A stretch of 64,000 nt of DNA, from assembly GCF_000513995.1 (NCBI RefSeq), contig NZ_KI911337.1, positions 2,067 to 66,066 on the forward strand. The letters are read 5' to 3'. How positions within the stretch are numbered: the stretch's first letter is position 1; each line of letters opens with the position of its first letter. Below the pieces are notes generated by a model, which did no database searches, was not told the DNA's origin, and saw only the letters and a program-made list of their open reading frames with translations. Shown here piece after piece: positions 45,644-55,649 of the stretch. The stretch is from Pseudoxanthomonas sp. J35 (GTDB taxonomy: Bacteria > Pseudomonadota > Gammaproteobacteria > Xanthomonadales > Xanthomonadaceae). Made by a program: the position numbers and the translations under genes.

Positions 45644-46249
45644 ATGAGCGAAGACGTTTCCCTGCTGCCGGAAATCCCGGCGGAAATGCCGCAGCTGCCG
45701 GCGCGCAACCGCTTCAGCCGCTGGCTGGGCCGCAGCGTGCTGCGCCTGGGCGGCTGGCGCGTGGTCGGCACCATCCCGCCGGTGTCACGGCTGGTGGTGA
45801 TCGCCGCGCCGCACTCGTCCAACTGGGACGGGATCTGGGGCATGGCCGCGAAGATGGCCCTCGGCGTGGACATCCGCGTGCTCGGCAAGGCGCAGCTGTT
45901 CTGGTGGCCGCTGTCGATCGTGCTGCGCCGGCTGGGGGTGATCCCGGTGGACCGCAGCCGCCCGCAGGGCGTGGTCGAGCAGGCCATCGAGCTGGTCCGC
46001 AACAGCGAGCGGATGTGGTTCGTGGTCGCGCCGGAAGGCACGCGCAAGGCGGTCAACGAATGGAAGCGCGGCTTCTGGAAGATCGCCGATGGCGCGCAGG
46101 TGCCGGTGCTGATGACCTACTTCCACTACCCGGAGAAGATCATCGGCTTCGGCCCGCTGTTCCACACCACCGGCGACATGGAGGCCGACATGGCCGCGGT
46201 GCGCGAGTGGTACCGGCCCTGGCAGGGCAAGAACCGCGGGACGGTCTAG
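45644..46249 (+). CDS. Lysophospholipid acyltransferase family protein
   Basis: The predicted 1-acyl-sn-glycerol-3-phosphate acyltransferase-like enzyme is 201 residues. It has the catalytic HX4D motif (HSSNWDG) and the substrate motif PEGTR. It lacks long membrane helices at the N-terminus, so it is probably peripheral. The exact acyl acceptor is unknown. It starts one base after arfB's stop, so expression is coupled. Confidence 0.88.
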   Translation: MSEDVSLLPEIPAEMPQLPARNRFSRWLGRSVLRLGGWRVVGTIPPVSRLVVIAAPHSSNWDGIWGMAAKMALGVDIRVLGKAQLFWWPLSIVLRRLGVIPVDRSRPQGVVEQAIELVRNSERMWFVVAPEGTRKAVNEWKRGFWKIADGAQVPVLMTYFHYPEKIIGFGPLFHTTGDMEADMAAVREWYRPWQGKNRGTV

Positions 46250-46261
46250 CGGAGACCGCGC

Positions 46262-47689
46262 ATGGCCGCCGCCCTGGTCTGGTTCCGCGACGACCTGCGC
46301 CTGGACGACCAGCCGGCCCTGCGTGCCGCGCTCGACCGCGGCTGGCTGCCGATCCCCGTCTACATCCACGCGCCGTCGGAGGAAGGCGAATGGGCGCCGG
46401 GCGCCGCGTCCGATGCGTGGCGGCGGCGTTCGCTGGCCGCGCTGGCGGTGGAACTCGAGCGTCGCGGCTCGCGGCTGGTCCTGCTGCACGGCCCGACCCT
46501 GGGCACGCTGCAGGCGCTGGCCGCGCTCACCGGCGCCGAGGCGGTGCTGTGGACGCGCCGCTACGAGCCGGCGGCCGAGCAACGCGATGCGCGGATCAAG
46601 CGCGCGCTGCGCGAAGCCGGCCTGCATGCGGAGAGCTTCAACGGCGCGCTGCTGTTCGAGCCCTGGGACGTGGCGACGAAGCAGGGCGATCCGTACCGTG
46701 TGTACACGCCGTTCTGGAAGGCCGCGCGCGCGGCCTGGCGTACGCCGCGGCTCTGGGATGCACCGGCAAGGTTGCCGTCGCCGGACGAGGCCGGCGCGCC
46801 GCACGGCGTCGAGCTCGACGGCGTGATCGCGGCACCACGGCCGGCGTGGGACGCGGGCTTCTGGCAGCGCTTCACCCCGGGCGAGGCCGGCGCGCGGCAG
46901 GCGCTGGCGAAGTTCGTCGGGCAGGTGCTGGACGGCTACGCCGATGCGCGCGACCGCGCCGACCTGGAAGGCACCTCGCGGCTGTCGCCACACCTGCACT
47001 TCGGCGAGGTCTCGGTGGCGCGCGTGGCTGCCGGGGTGCTCGCCGCCACCGGCGACGACCCGGCCGGCCGTGAGCGTTTCCTCGCCGAACTGGGCTGGCG
47101 CGAGTTCGCCCACCACGTGCTGCACCACCATCCGCACGCGGTCGACCAGGACCTGGATCCGCGCTTCGCGGGCTTCGAGTGGTCGCCGCCATCGCCGGCG
47201 CGGCTGGAGGCGTGGCGCCGCGGCCGCACCGGCGTACCCATCGTCGACGCCGGCATGCGCGAACTGTGGCACACCGGCTGGATGCACAACCGCGTGCGCA
47301 TGATCGTCGCCAGCTGGCTGACCAAGCACCTGCGCGTGCACTGGCGGCACGGCGCGCGCTGGTTCTGGGACACGCTGGTCGACGCCGACCTGGCCAACAA
47401 CACCCAGGGCTGGCAATGGACCGCCGGCACCGGCGTGGACGCGGCGCCGTACTTCCGCGTGTTCAACCCGGTGCTGCAGGCGCGCCGGTTCGATCCGGAC
47501 GGTGCCTACATCGCGCGCTGGGTGCCGGAACTGGCGGCGCTGCCGGCCGCGGCGCGCTTCGCGCCGTGGGAGCATCCGCAGCTGCTGCGCCGCTTCGCCC
47601 CGGATTACCCGTCGCGGCCGCAGGTGGACCTGGCGGCCGGCCGGCAGGCCGCGCTGGATGCCTTCGCCCGGCTGCGCGAAGGCCGCTGA
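46262..47689 (+). CDS. phrB: Deoxyribodipyrimidine photolyase
   Basis: The enzyme repairs cyclobutane pyrimidine dimers with blue light, using FAD and an antenna cofactor. The 475-residue protein begins with the antenna domain (ALVWFRDDLRLDD). It has the FAD-binding C-terminal domain with GTSRLSPHLHFGEVS and TGWMHNRVRMIVASWLTKH, and the conserved end TGVDAAPYFRVFNP. The start at 46262 is 12 bp after the acyltransferase stop, so it is probably in the same transcript. Confidence 0.96.
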   Translation: MAAALVWFRDDLRLDDQPALRAALDRGWLPIPVYIHAPSEEGEWAPGAASDAWRRRSLAALAVELERRGSRLVLLHGPTLGTLQALAALTGAEAVLWTRRYEPAAEQRDARIKRALREAGLHAESFNGALLFEPWDVATKQGDPYRVYTPFWKAARAAWRTPRLWDAPARLPSPDEAGAPHGVELDGVIAAPRPAWDAGFWQRFTPGEAGARQALAKFVGQVLDGYADARDRADLEGTSRLSPHLHFGEVSVARVAAGVLAATGDDPAGRERFLAELGWREFAHHVLHHHPHAVDQDLDPRFAGFEWSPPSPARLEAWRRGRTGVPIVDAGMRELWHTGWMHNRVRMIVASWLTKHLRVHWRHGARWFWDTLVDADLANNTQGWQWTAGTGVDAAPYFRVFNPVLQARRFDPDGAYIARWVPELAALPAAARFAPWEHPQLLRRFAPDYPSRPQVDLAAGRQAALDAFARLREGR

Positions 47690-47762
47690 GCGCGTCGCGC
47701 TCACGACGCGCTTACCCGCAGCCGGTAGCATCCGGGCGTCTTCGACTTCCGGGATGCCCGCC

Positions 47763-48887
47763 ATGCGCACCTCCGCCCTGACCGCTTCCGTTTCCGCCCT
47801 GCTGCTCGGCATCGCCGCCGCCGTGCAGGCGCAGCCGGCGCCGGCCGCCAAGCCCTTCGTCGAACGGGAAGTCGCACGCTTCGAGGAACCGTGGGCGATG
47901 ACCTTCCTGCCCGACGGCCGCCTGCTGGTCAGCGAGAAGGCCGGGCGCCTGCTGGTGGTGGACACGAAGACCGGCGGGCGCACGGAGATCGCCGGCGTGC
48001 CCAAGGTGGCCTATGGCGGGCAGGGCGGCTTCAGCGACGTCGTGCTGCATCCGCGCTTCGCGGAGAACGGCTGGGTCTACCTGAGCTTCGCCGAGCCGGG
48101 CGAGGGCGACACCGCCGGCGCCGCGGTCGCACGTGCGCGCCTGGACCTCGACGGCAACGCGCTGGAGGACCTGCAGGTGATCTGGCGCCAGTTCCCCAAG
48201 GTCGCCGGCCAGGGCCACTACGGCCACCGCATCGCCTTCGACCGCGACGGCATGCTGTGGATCACCTCCAGCGAACGGCAGAAGTTCGATCCGGCACAGG
48301 ACATGGGGTCGAACCTGGGCAAGATCGTGCGCCTGCGCGACGACGGCAGCGTGCCGCCGGACAACCCCTTCGCCGGGCAGGGCGATATCGCCGCGCAGGT
48401 GTGGTCGCTGGGCCACCGCAACATGCTCGGCATCGCCTTCGATGGCGACGGCCGGCTGTGGGTGCACGAGATGGGCCCGAAGGGGGGCGACGAGCTCAAC
48501 CTGATCGAAAAGGGCGCCAACTACGGCTATCCGATCGTCTCCGAGGGCGACCACTACGACGGCAGGCCGATCCCGGACCATTCCACCCGGCCGCAGTACC
48601 GCGCGCCGGTGGTGAGCTGGACGCCGGTGATCTCGCCGGCCGGCTTCGTCATCTACAGCGGCGACCGCTATCCGGGCTGGACCGGCAGCGGCCTGATCGG
48701 CGGCCTGTCCTCGCAGAGCCTGGTGCGGGTGGCCTTCGACGGCGACCGCGCGCGCGAGGCCGAACGCTACGACATGGGCACGCGCATCCGCGAGGTGGAG
48801 CAGGGCCCGGACGGCACGATCTGGCTGCTGGAGGACGGCACCCGCGGCGCGCAGGGCCGGCTGTTCCGGCTCGAACCGCGCCCCTGA
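47763..48887 (+). CDS. PQQ-dependent sugar dehydrogenase (soluble type)
   Basis: The secreted or periplasmic beta-propeller enzyme is predicted to oxidise sugars with PQQ. The 374-residue protein has a signal peptide (about 1-23) and propeller repeats with FLPDGRLLVSEKAGRL, GGLSSQSLVRVAF and DGTIWLLEDG. Residues typical of the active site are in GHYGHRIAF, GHRNMLGIAF and LWVHEMGPKGGDELN. The organism would need PQQ from elsewhere, as no pqq gene is in the window. The ATG at 47763 is preferred; one three codons upstream is possible. Confidence 0.9.
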   Translation: MRTSALTASVSALLLGIAAAVQAQPAPAAKPFVEREVARFEEPWAMTFLPDGRLLVSEKAGRLLVVDTKTGGRTEIAGVPKVAYGGQGGFSDVVLHPRFAENGWVYLSFAEPGEGDTAGAAVARARLDLDGNALEDLQVIWRQFPKVAGQGHYGHRIAFDRDGMLWITSSERQKFDPAQDMGSNLGKIVRLRDDGSVPPDNPFAGQGDIAAQVWSLGHRNMLGIAFDGDGRLWVHEMGPKGGDELNLIEKGANYGYPIVSEGDHYDGRPIPDHSTRPQYRAPVVSWTPVISPAGFVIYSGDRYPGWTGSGLIGGLSSQSLVRVAFDGDRAREAERYDMGTRIREVEQGPDGTIWLLEDGTRGAQGRLFRLEPRP

Positions 48888-48907
48888 GGCGCACGCGGGA
48901 GGCGGGC

Positions 48908-49288
48908 ATGGACACCGGCAACGTGGTGCAGGGCATGCGCCAGGTCGCGGTGACCGTGGCGGACGTCGACCTCGCACTGGGCTTCTACCGCGACGTGCTC
49001 GGCCTTCCGTTCCCGTTCCGCGCCGGGCCCGGGCTGGCCTTCCTCGATGCGGACGGGGCGCGGATCATGCTGACCACCCGGCAGGGCGCCGGCGCCGCCG
49101 GCGCCAACTCGATCCTGTACTTCCGCGTCCGCGACATCGCCGCCACCCACGCGGCGATGCTGGCGCGCGGGGCGACCGGCGAGCGCGGGCCGCAGCTGGC
49201 CGCGCGCATGCCCGACCACGCGCTGTGGACCGCCTTCCTGCGCGATCCCGACGGCAACCTGGTCGGCCTCATGGAGGAGGTGCGCTAG
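48908..49288 (+). CDS. VOC family (glyoxalase/dioxygenase-like) protein
   Basis: The 126-residue single-domain VOC protein has two beta-alpha-beta-beta-beta modules: MRQVAVTVADVDLALGFYRDVLGL in the first (quoted in part: FYRDVLGL) and LYFRVRDIAATHAAML plus FLRDPDGNLVGLM in the second. Possible metal ligands are in the first strand and the C-terminal Glu. Substrate is unknown. It begins 20 bp after the sugar dehydrogenase and is likely co-transcribed. Confidence 0.87.
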   Translation: MDTGNVVQGMRQVAVTVADVDLALGFYRDVLGLPFPFRAGPGLAFLDADGARIMLTTRQGAGAAGANSILYFRVRDIAATHAAMLARGATGERGPQLAARMPDHALWTAFLRDPDGNLVGLMEEVR

Positions 49289-49389
49289 GCCGGACTGCCC
49301 CGGGGTGGGCCTGCGGGCCCTGCCATCGGTCATATGGATCGGCGGCCGGGGCGGCGCTAGCGTAGGCCCTGGATCCCCGGAGGCCGGCG

Positions 49390-50031
49390 ATGGAAGCAAC
49401 GCAGACGAAGGAGGGCGGAACCCGCGCGTTCCGCGTGCGCTCGTGGCTGCGCCGCGAGGCGCTGCCGATCGTGGCGATGCTGCTCCTGCTGGGCACCGCG
49501 CGCGCGTCCTTCGCCAACCACTATTACGTGCCCAGCGGCTCGATGCAGCCGACCCTGGCGCCAGGCGACCGGGTGGTGGTCGACATGAGCGCCTACGGCC
49601 TGCGGGTGCCGTTCACCCGCCTGGTGCTGCTGGAGCGCGACGTGCCGCAGCGCGGCGACGTGGCCGTGTTCGACTCGCCGCGCGACGGCGCGCGCCTGAT
49701 CAAGCGCGTGGTCGCCGTGGCCGGTGACCGCGTGGTGCTGCGCAACGGCCGCCTGACGATCAATGGCCGGCCGCTGGCGGCCGACGCCGGACGCGGCGAG
49801 GGCCCGGAAGTGTTCGGCGGGCGCACCGCCTGGCTCGACCTGGCCGACGGCGGCGGCCCGGACATCCCCGGCGTGGTCGTGCCCGAAGGCAAGGTGCTGG
49901 TGCTGGGCGACCATCGCGGCGACAGCCTCGACGGCCGCTACTTCGGCTTCGTCGACGCCGACGCGATCTACGGCCGCGCGGTGGCGGTCTACTGGCGCCG
50001 CGGCGAGGGCCTGGGCTGGCAGCGGCTCTGA
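49390..50031 (+). CDS. lepB: Signal peptidase I
   Basis: This inner-membrane serine protease removes signal peptides from exported proteins. The 213-residue protein has one membrane helix (about 25-42), the catalytic serine S51 (PSGSMQPTL), the general-base lysine K105 (RLIKRVVAVAGD) and the C-terminal GDHRGDSLDGRYFG. It is shorter than E. coli LepB and has one helix, so it could be an extra paralogue rather than the main enzyme, which usually neighbours lepA. It looks monocistronic. Confidence 0.93.
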   Translation: MEATQTKEGGTRAFRVRSWLRREALPIVAMLLLLGTARASFANHYYVPSGSMQPTLAPGDRVVVDMSAYGLRVPFTRLVLLERDVPQRGDVAVFDSPRDGARLIKRVVAVAGDRVVLRNGRLTINGRPLAADAGRGEGPEVFGGRTAWLDLADGGGPDIPGVVVPEGKVLVLGDHRGDSLDGRYFGFVDADAIYGRAVAVYWRRGEGLGWQRL

Positions 50032-50107
50032 CGCCGGTTCCCGCGCCGAAGAAGATACCCTGGCCAGGAACCTCCGGACGGCGGCGCGAGGTGGCCGCAG
50101 GCGGGGA

Positions 50108-51070
50108 CTAGCGCTCCGAATGCCCCGCCTGGTCGTACTCGCGCGGAGCCAGCAGGTCGGGCTTGATCAGGGCGATGAAGGCCCGCGCCTGCGGCGACAG
50201 CACGCGGCCCTTGCGCACCACCACGCCGTAGCTGCGCGAGGGGAAGAACGCCGACAGCGAGCGCGAGGCCAGGCGGTCGCGGTCGCCCTCGCCCAGGCAG
50301 ATCGACGGCACGATCGAGACGCCCATGCCCATCGCCACGTACTGCTTGATCACGTCCCAGCCGCTGACCTCCAGCGCCACCGTGTACGGCACCCGGTTCT
50401 GCTGCAGCACCAGGTCGACCAGGCGCCAGGTGATCTGCCGTTTCGGCGGCAGGATCAGCGGGTATTCGGCGAGGTCGGCCAGCTCCAGCCGCGGCTTGCG
50501 CAGCAGCGGATGGCCGGGCGGGGCGACCAGCAGCTGCTCGAAGCGGTAGGCGGCCTCGTAGCTGAGGTCGGCCGGCACGTCGAGCAGGGTGCCGACCACC
50601 AGGTCCACCGCGTCCTCGCGCAGCAGCTCGGTGCCTTCGCTGGTAACCACGTTGTGCAGGGCCAGGCGCACCTCGGGATGGCGGGCGCGGAAGGCCTCCA
50701 CGATCTTCGGCAGCAGGTAGAGGATGGTCGAGCTGTTGGCGGCGATCTTCAGCTCGCCGGCCTCCAGCCCGCGCACCCGCTCCTGGAAGTCCGCCTCCAG
50801 CCCGTCGAGCTGCTCGACCAGGGGCAGGGCCATCTCGTACAGCACCTCGCCCTCACGGGTGGGGGTCAGGCGCCGGCCGTTGCGCTCCAGCAGGCGCACG
50901 CCCAGGTCCCGTTCCAGCGCCTGCAGCTGCAGGGTGATGGCGGGCTGGCTGACGAAAAGCGCGTCCGCGGCCCGTGAGACCGACCCCAGCCGGACCGTCT
51001 GGCAGAACGCGCGCAGCGGCTTGAGCTTGTCGGATTTGTAAGGAAATCGCGGACTTGCGGACGGCGCCAT
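50108..51070 (-). CDS. LysR family transcriptional regulator
   Basis: The 320-residue regulator has an N-terminal winged helix (LRAFCQTVRLGSVSRAADALFVSQPAITLQLQALE, shown in part: SRAADALFVSQPAIT) and a C-terminal LysR substrate domain. It is divergent from aceB over 116 bp, so it probably controls the glyoxylate shunt genes, and binds between them. The ATG at 51068-51070 is chosen; a TTG five codons upstream (51085) is possible. Its inducer is unknown. Confidence 0.9.
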   Translation of the reverse strand: MAPSASPRFPYKSDKLKPLRAFCQTVRLGSVSRAADALFVSQPAITLQLQALERDLGVRLLERNGRRLTPTREGEVLYEMALPLVEQLDGLEADFQERVRGLEAGELKIAANSSTILYLLPKIVEAFRARHPEVRLALHNVVTSEGTELLREDAVDLVVGTLLDVPADLSYEAAYRFEQLLVAPPGHPLLRKPRLELADLAEYPLILPPKRQITWRLVDLVLQQNRVPYTVALEVSGWDVIKQYVAMGMGVSIVPSICLGEGDRDRLASRSLSAFFPSRSYGVVVRKGRVLSPQARAFIALIKPDLLAPREYDQAGHSER

Positions 51071-51112
51071 GGGATGGTTGTGCAAGCCTATTAGCTGATC
51101 TTATGAATTACA

Positions 51113-51143
51113 TTGCAATATCTTAGTTGTCAAATAATTTGAC
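51113..51143 (+). promoter_or_regulatory. Promoter and dyad upstream of aceB
   Basis: TTGCAA (51113-51118) and TAATTT (51135-51140) are 16 bp apart. A perfect dyad GTCAAA-TAA-TTTGAC at 51129-51143 overlaps the -10 box. The region is strongly AT-rich compared with the rest of the window, as expected for the shared regulatory region of a LysR gene and its target. Confidence 0.6.
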
Positions 51144-51186
51144 GCAGCGCAGCGTGGGCATCCGTACCGAGCAGTAGGAGCCCGCC

Positions 51187-52869
<1,683 letters not shown>

Positions 52870-52945
52870 TTCCGCGCCGGCCCGGATGCCCGGGCCGCGC
52901 ATCCCGCCATAGCCGCAGCAACACGACGTCCCACGGAGAAGCACC

Positions 52946-54238
<1,293 letters not shown>

Positions 54239-54249
54239 CCCGGTCCAAG

Positions 54250-54285
54250 GGGGCGGCCGGTCCTTGGGGGAGGACCGGTCGCCCC
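54250..54285 (+). terminator. Hairpin downstream of aceA
   Basis: A 14-bp stem GGGGCGGCCGGTCC / GGACCGGTCGCCCC with one G-U pair and an 8-base loop lies 11 bp after the aceA stop. It has no clear T-run, but its strength fits a terminator. It also separates the glyoxylate genes from the RiPP locus. Confidence 0.7.
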
Positions 54286-54596
54286 TGCGGTTGCGCCGGG
54301 AGAGGGGGGCGCAACCGCATCTGTGCACGGCTGCGGCCCTGCCGCGGCCGCTTTTCTGCCGGTTTCCGTCTTATGCAGGGTGAGGCCGGCACTGCCGGCG
54401 CCTTGGCAGGGCACCCATGCAGCGTTTCCAGAATCCCCGCACGCGCGTGCCGGAGAGGCGCCGCGGCGCGCCGCAGGCCGCGATCCTGGCCCATCCCCGG
54501 GCCGGGTGGGCCGCCGCCGCGGCCGCCCTGACCCCCGCCCGCCGCGATGCTATGCTCGCCGCTCACCTGGGGGGGGCCGGGTCAGGGAGCCGCGAG

Positions 54597-55637
54597 ATGT
54601 CCAGCGAGGGCGTGGCGCGCAAAGTCCGCCAGACAGTGGAGCAGGAAGCGCCCGGTGGCGGCAACGCCACCCTGTCGGCGTGCGAGGCCGGACTGTTCGC
54701 GGCGGTCGGCCGCGAACGGGCCATGCGTGCCGGGGAGCGCCTGTTCCGCCGCGGCGACCCCGGCGAACTCATGTATGTCATCGCCAGCGGCCGGGTCGAA
54801 CTGGACTTCGGCAACGACCTGGCGACCAAGCAGCTGGGTCCGCAGGAATTCTTCGGCGAACTGGGCCTGCTGATCGGCGAGCACACCCGCAGCGCCGACG
54901 CGGCCTGCATCCAGGACGGGCGCCTGTACGAACTGGGCCAGGGCGAGTTCCAGCAGCTGGTCGACCGCGATCCGGCGCTGGTCGCGCAGTTCCTGCGCCG
55001 TTCCATCACCCGCGTGGTGCTCAACGAGCAGGGCCTGATCCGCCAGCTGCGGCGCCGCAACCAGGACCTGGAAACGGCCCTGGACAACCTCTACGCCACT
55101 ACCCACCAGCTCAACCAGACCGAGGAGCTGATCCGCACCGACGAGCTCACCGGCCTGTACAACCGCCGCGGCCTGACCCTGCACATGCAGGAATGCCGCC
55201 GGCTGGGCATGGACAAGCCGATGGGCCTGGTGCTGGTGGACTGCGACCGCTTCAAGCAGGTCAACGACGACCACGGCCACCTGGTCGGCGACCGCGTGCT
55301 GCAGAACGTGGCCGGCATCCTGCGCTCGGTCGCCGGCGCCGAGGACGTGCCGTGCCGGCTCGGCGGCGACGAGTTCTGCCTGCTGGTCTCGGCGCAGGGC
55401 CGCGACGAGGTCATGCGCTACGCCGAATTCATCGTTTCCACCACGCGCAGCCTGCTGAAACTGCAGCAGACGGTGCCGACGATCTGCCCGGTCAGCGTTG
55501 GCGCCTGCCTGGTCGAGCCGGAGCGCGACTGGAACGACTGGTACGCGCGCGCCGATGCCGCCCTCTACGAGGCCAAGCGCCTGGGCGGCAACCGCGCTTT
55601 CTGGATGGACGAAACCCCACCGCCCGCGATGGCATGA
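54597..55637 (+). CDS. Cyclic-nucleotide-binding domain and GGDEF protein (RiPP locus)
   Basis: The 346-residue protein has an N-terminal cNMP-binding/Crp-like sensor domain (about 30-150; RAGERLFRRGDPGELMYVIASG, in part: GDPGELMYVIASG) and a coiled-coil linker (about 155-185). The GGDEF domain has intact active-site residues at 256-260 (LGGDEFC). The usual inhibitory RxxD motif is replaced by GAED. It should make c-di-GMP in response to an unknown ligand. Start: ATG 54597 follows AGGGAG; an in-frame ATG at 54417 would add 60 low-complexity residues. It is 12 bp upstream of the cyclase-like gene, so the two are one operon. Confidence 0.85.
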   Translation: MSSEGVARKVRQTVEQEAPGGGNATLSACEAGLFAAVGRERAMRAGERLFRRGDPGELMYVIASGRVELDFGNDLATKQLGPQEFFGELGLLIGEHTRSADAACIQDGRLYELGQGEFQQLVDRDPALVAQFLRRSITRVVLNEQGLIRQLRRRNQDLETALDNLYATTHQLNQTEELIRTDELTGLYNRRGLTLHMQECRRLGMDKPMGLVLVDCDRFKQVNDDHGHLVGDRVLQNVAGILRSVAGAEDVPCRLGGDEFCLLVSAQGRDEVMRYAEFIVSTTRSLLKLQQTVPTICPVSVGACLVEPERDWNDWYARADAALYEAKRLGGNRAFWMDETPPPAMA

Positions 55638-55649
55638 GGGCGGACGCCG

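Noticed and set aside
54417-54596. Upstream start of the GGDEF protein
   Set aside because: The extra 60 residues are Arg/Ala-rich with no pattern, and the ATG at 54597 has a good ribosome site. Kept only as an alternative.
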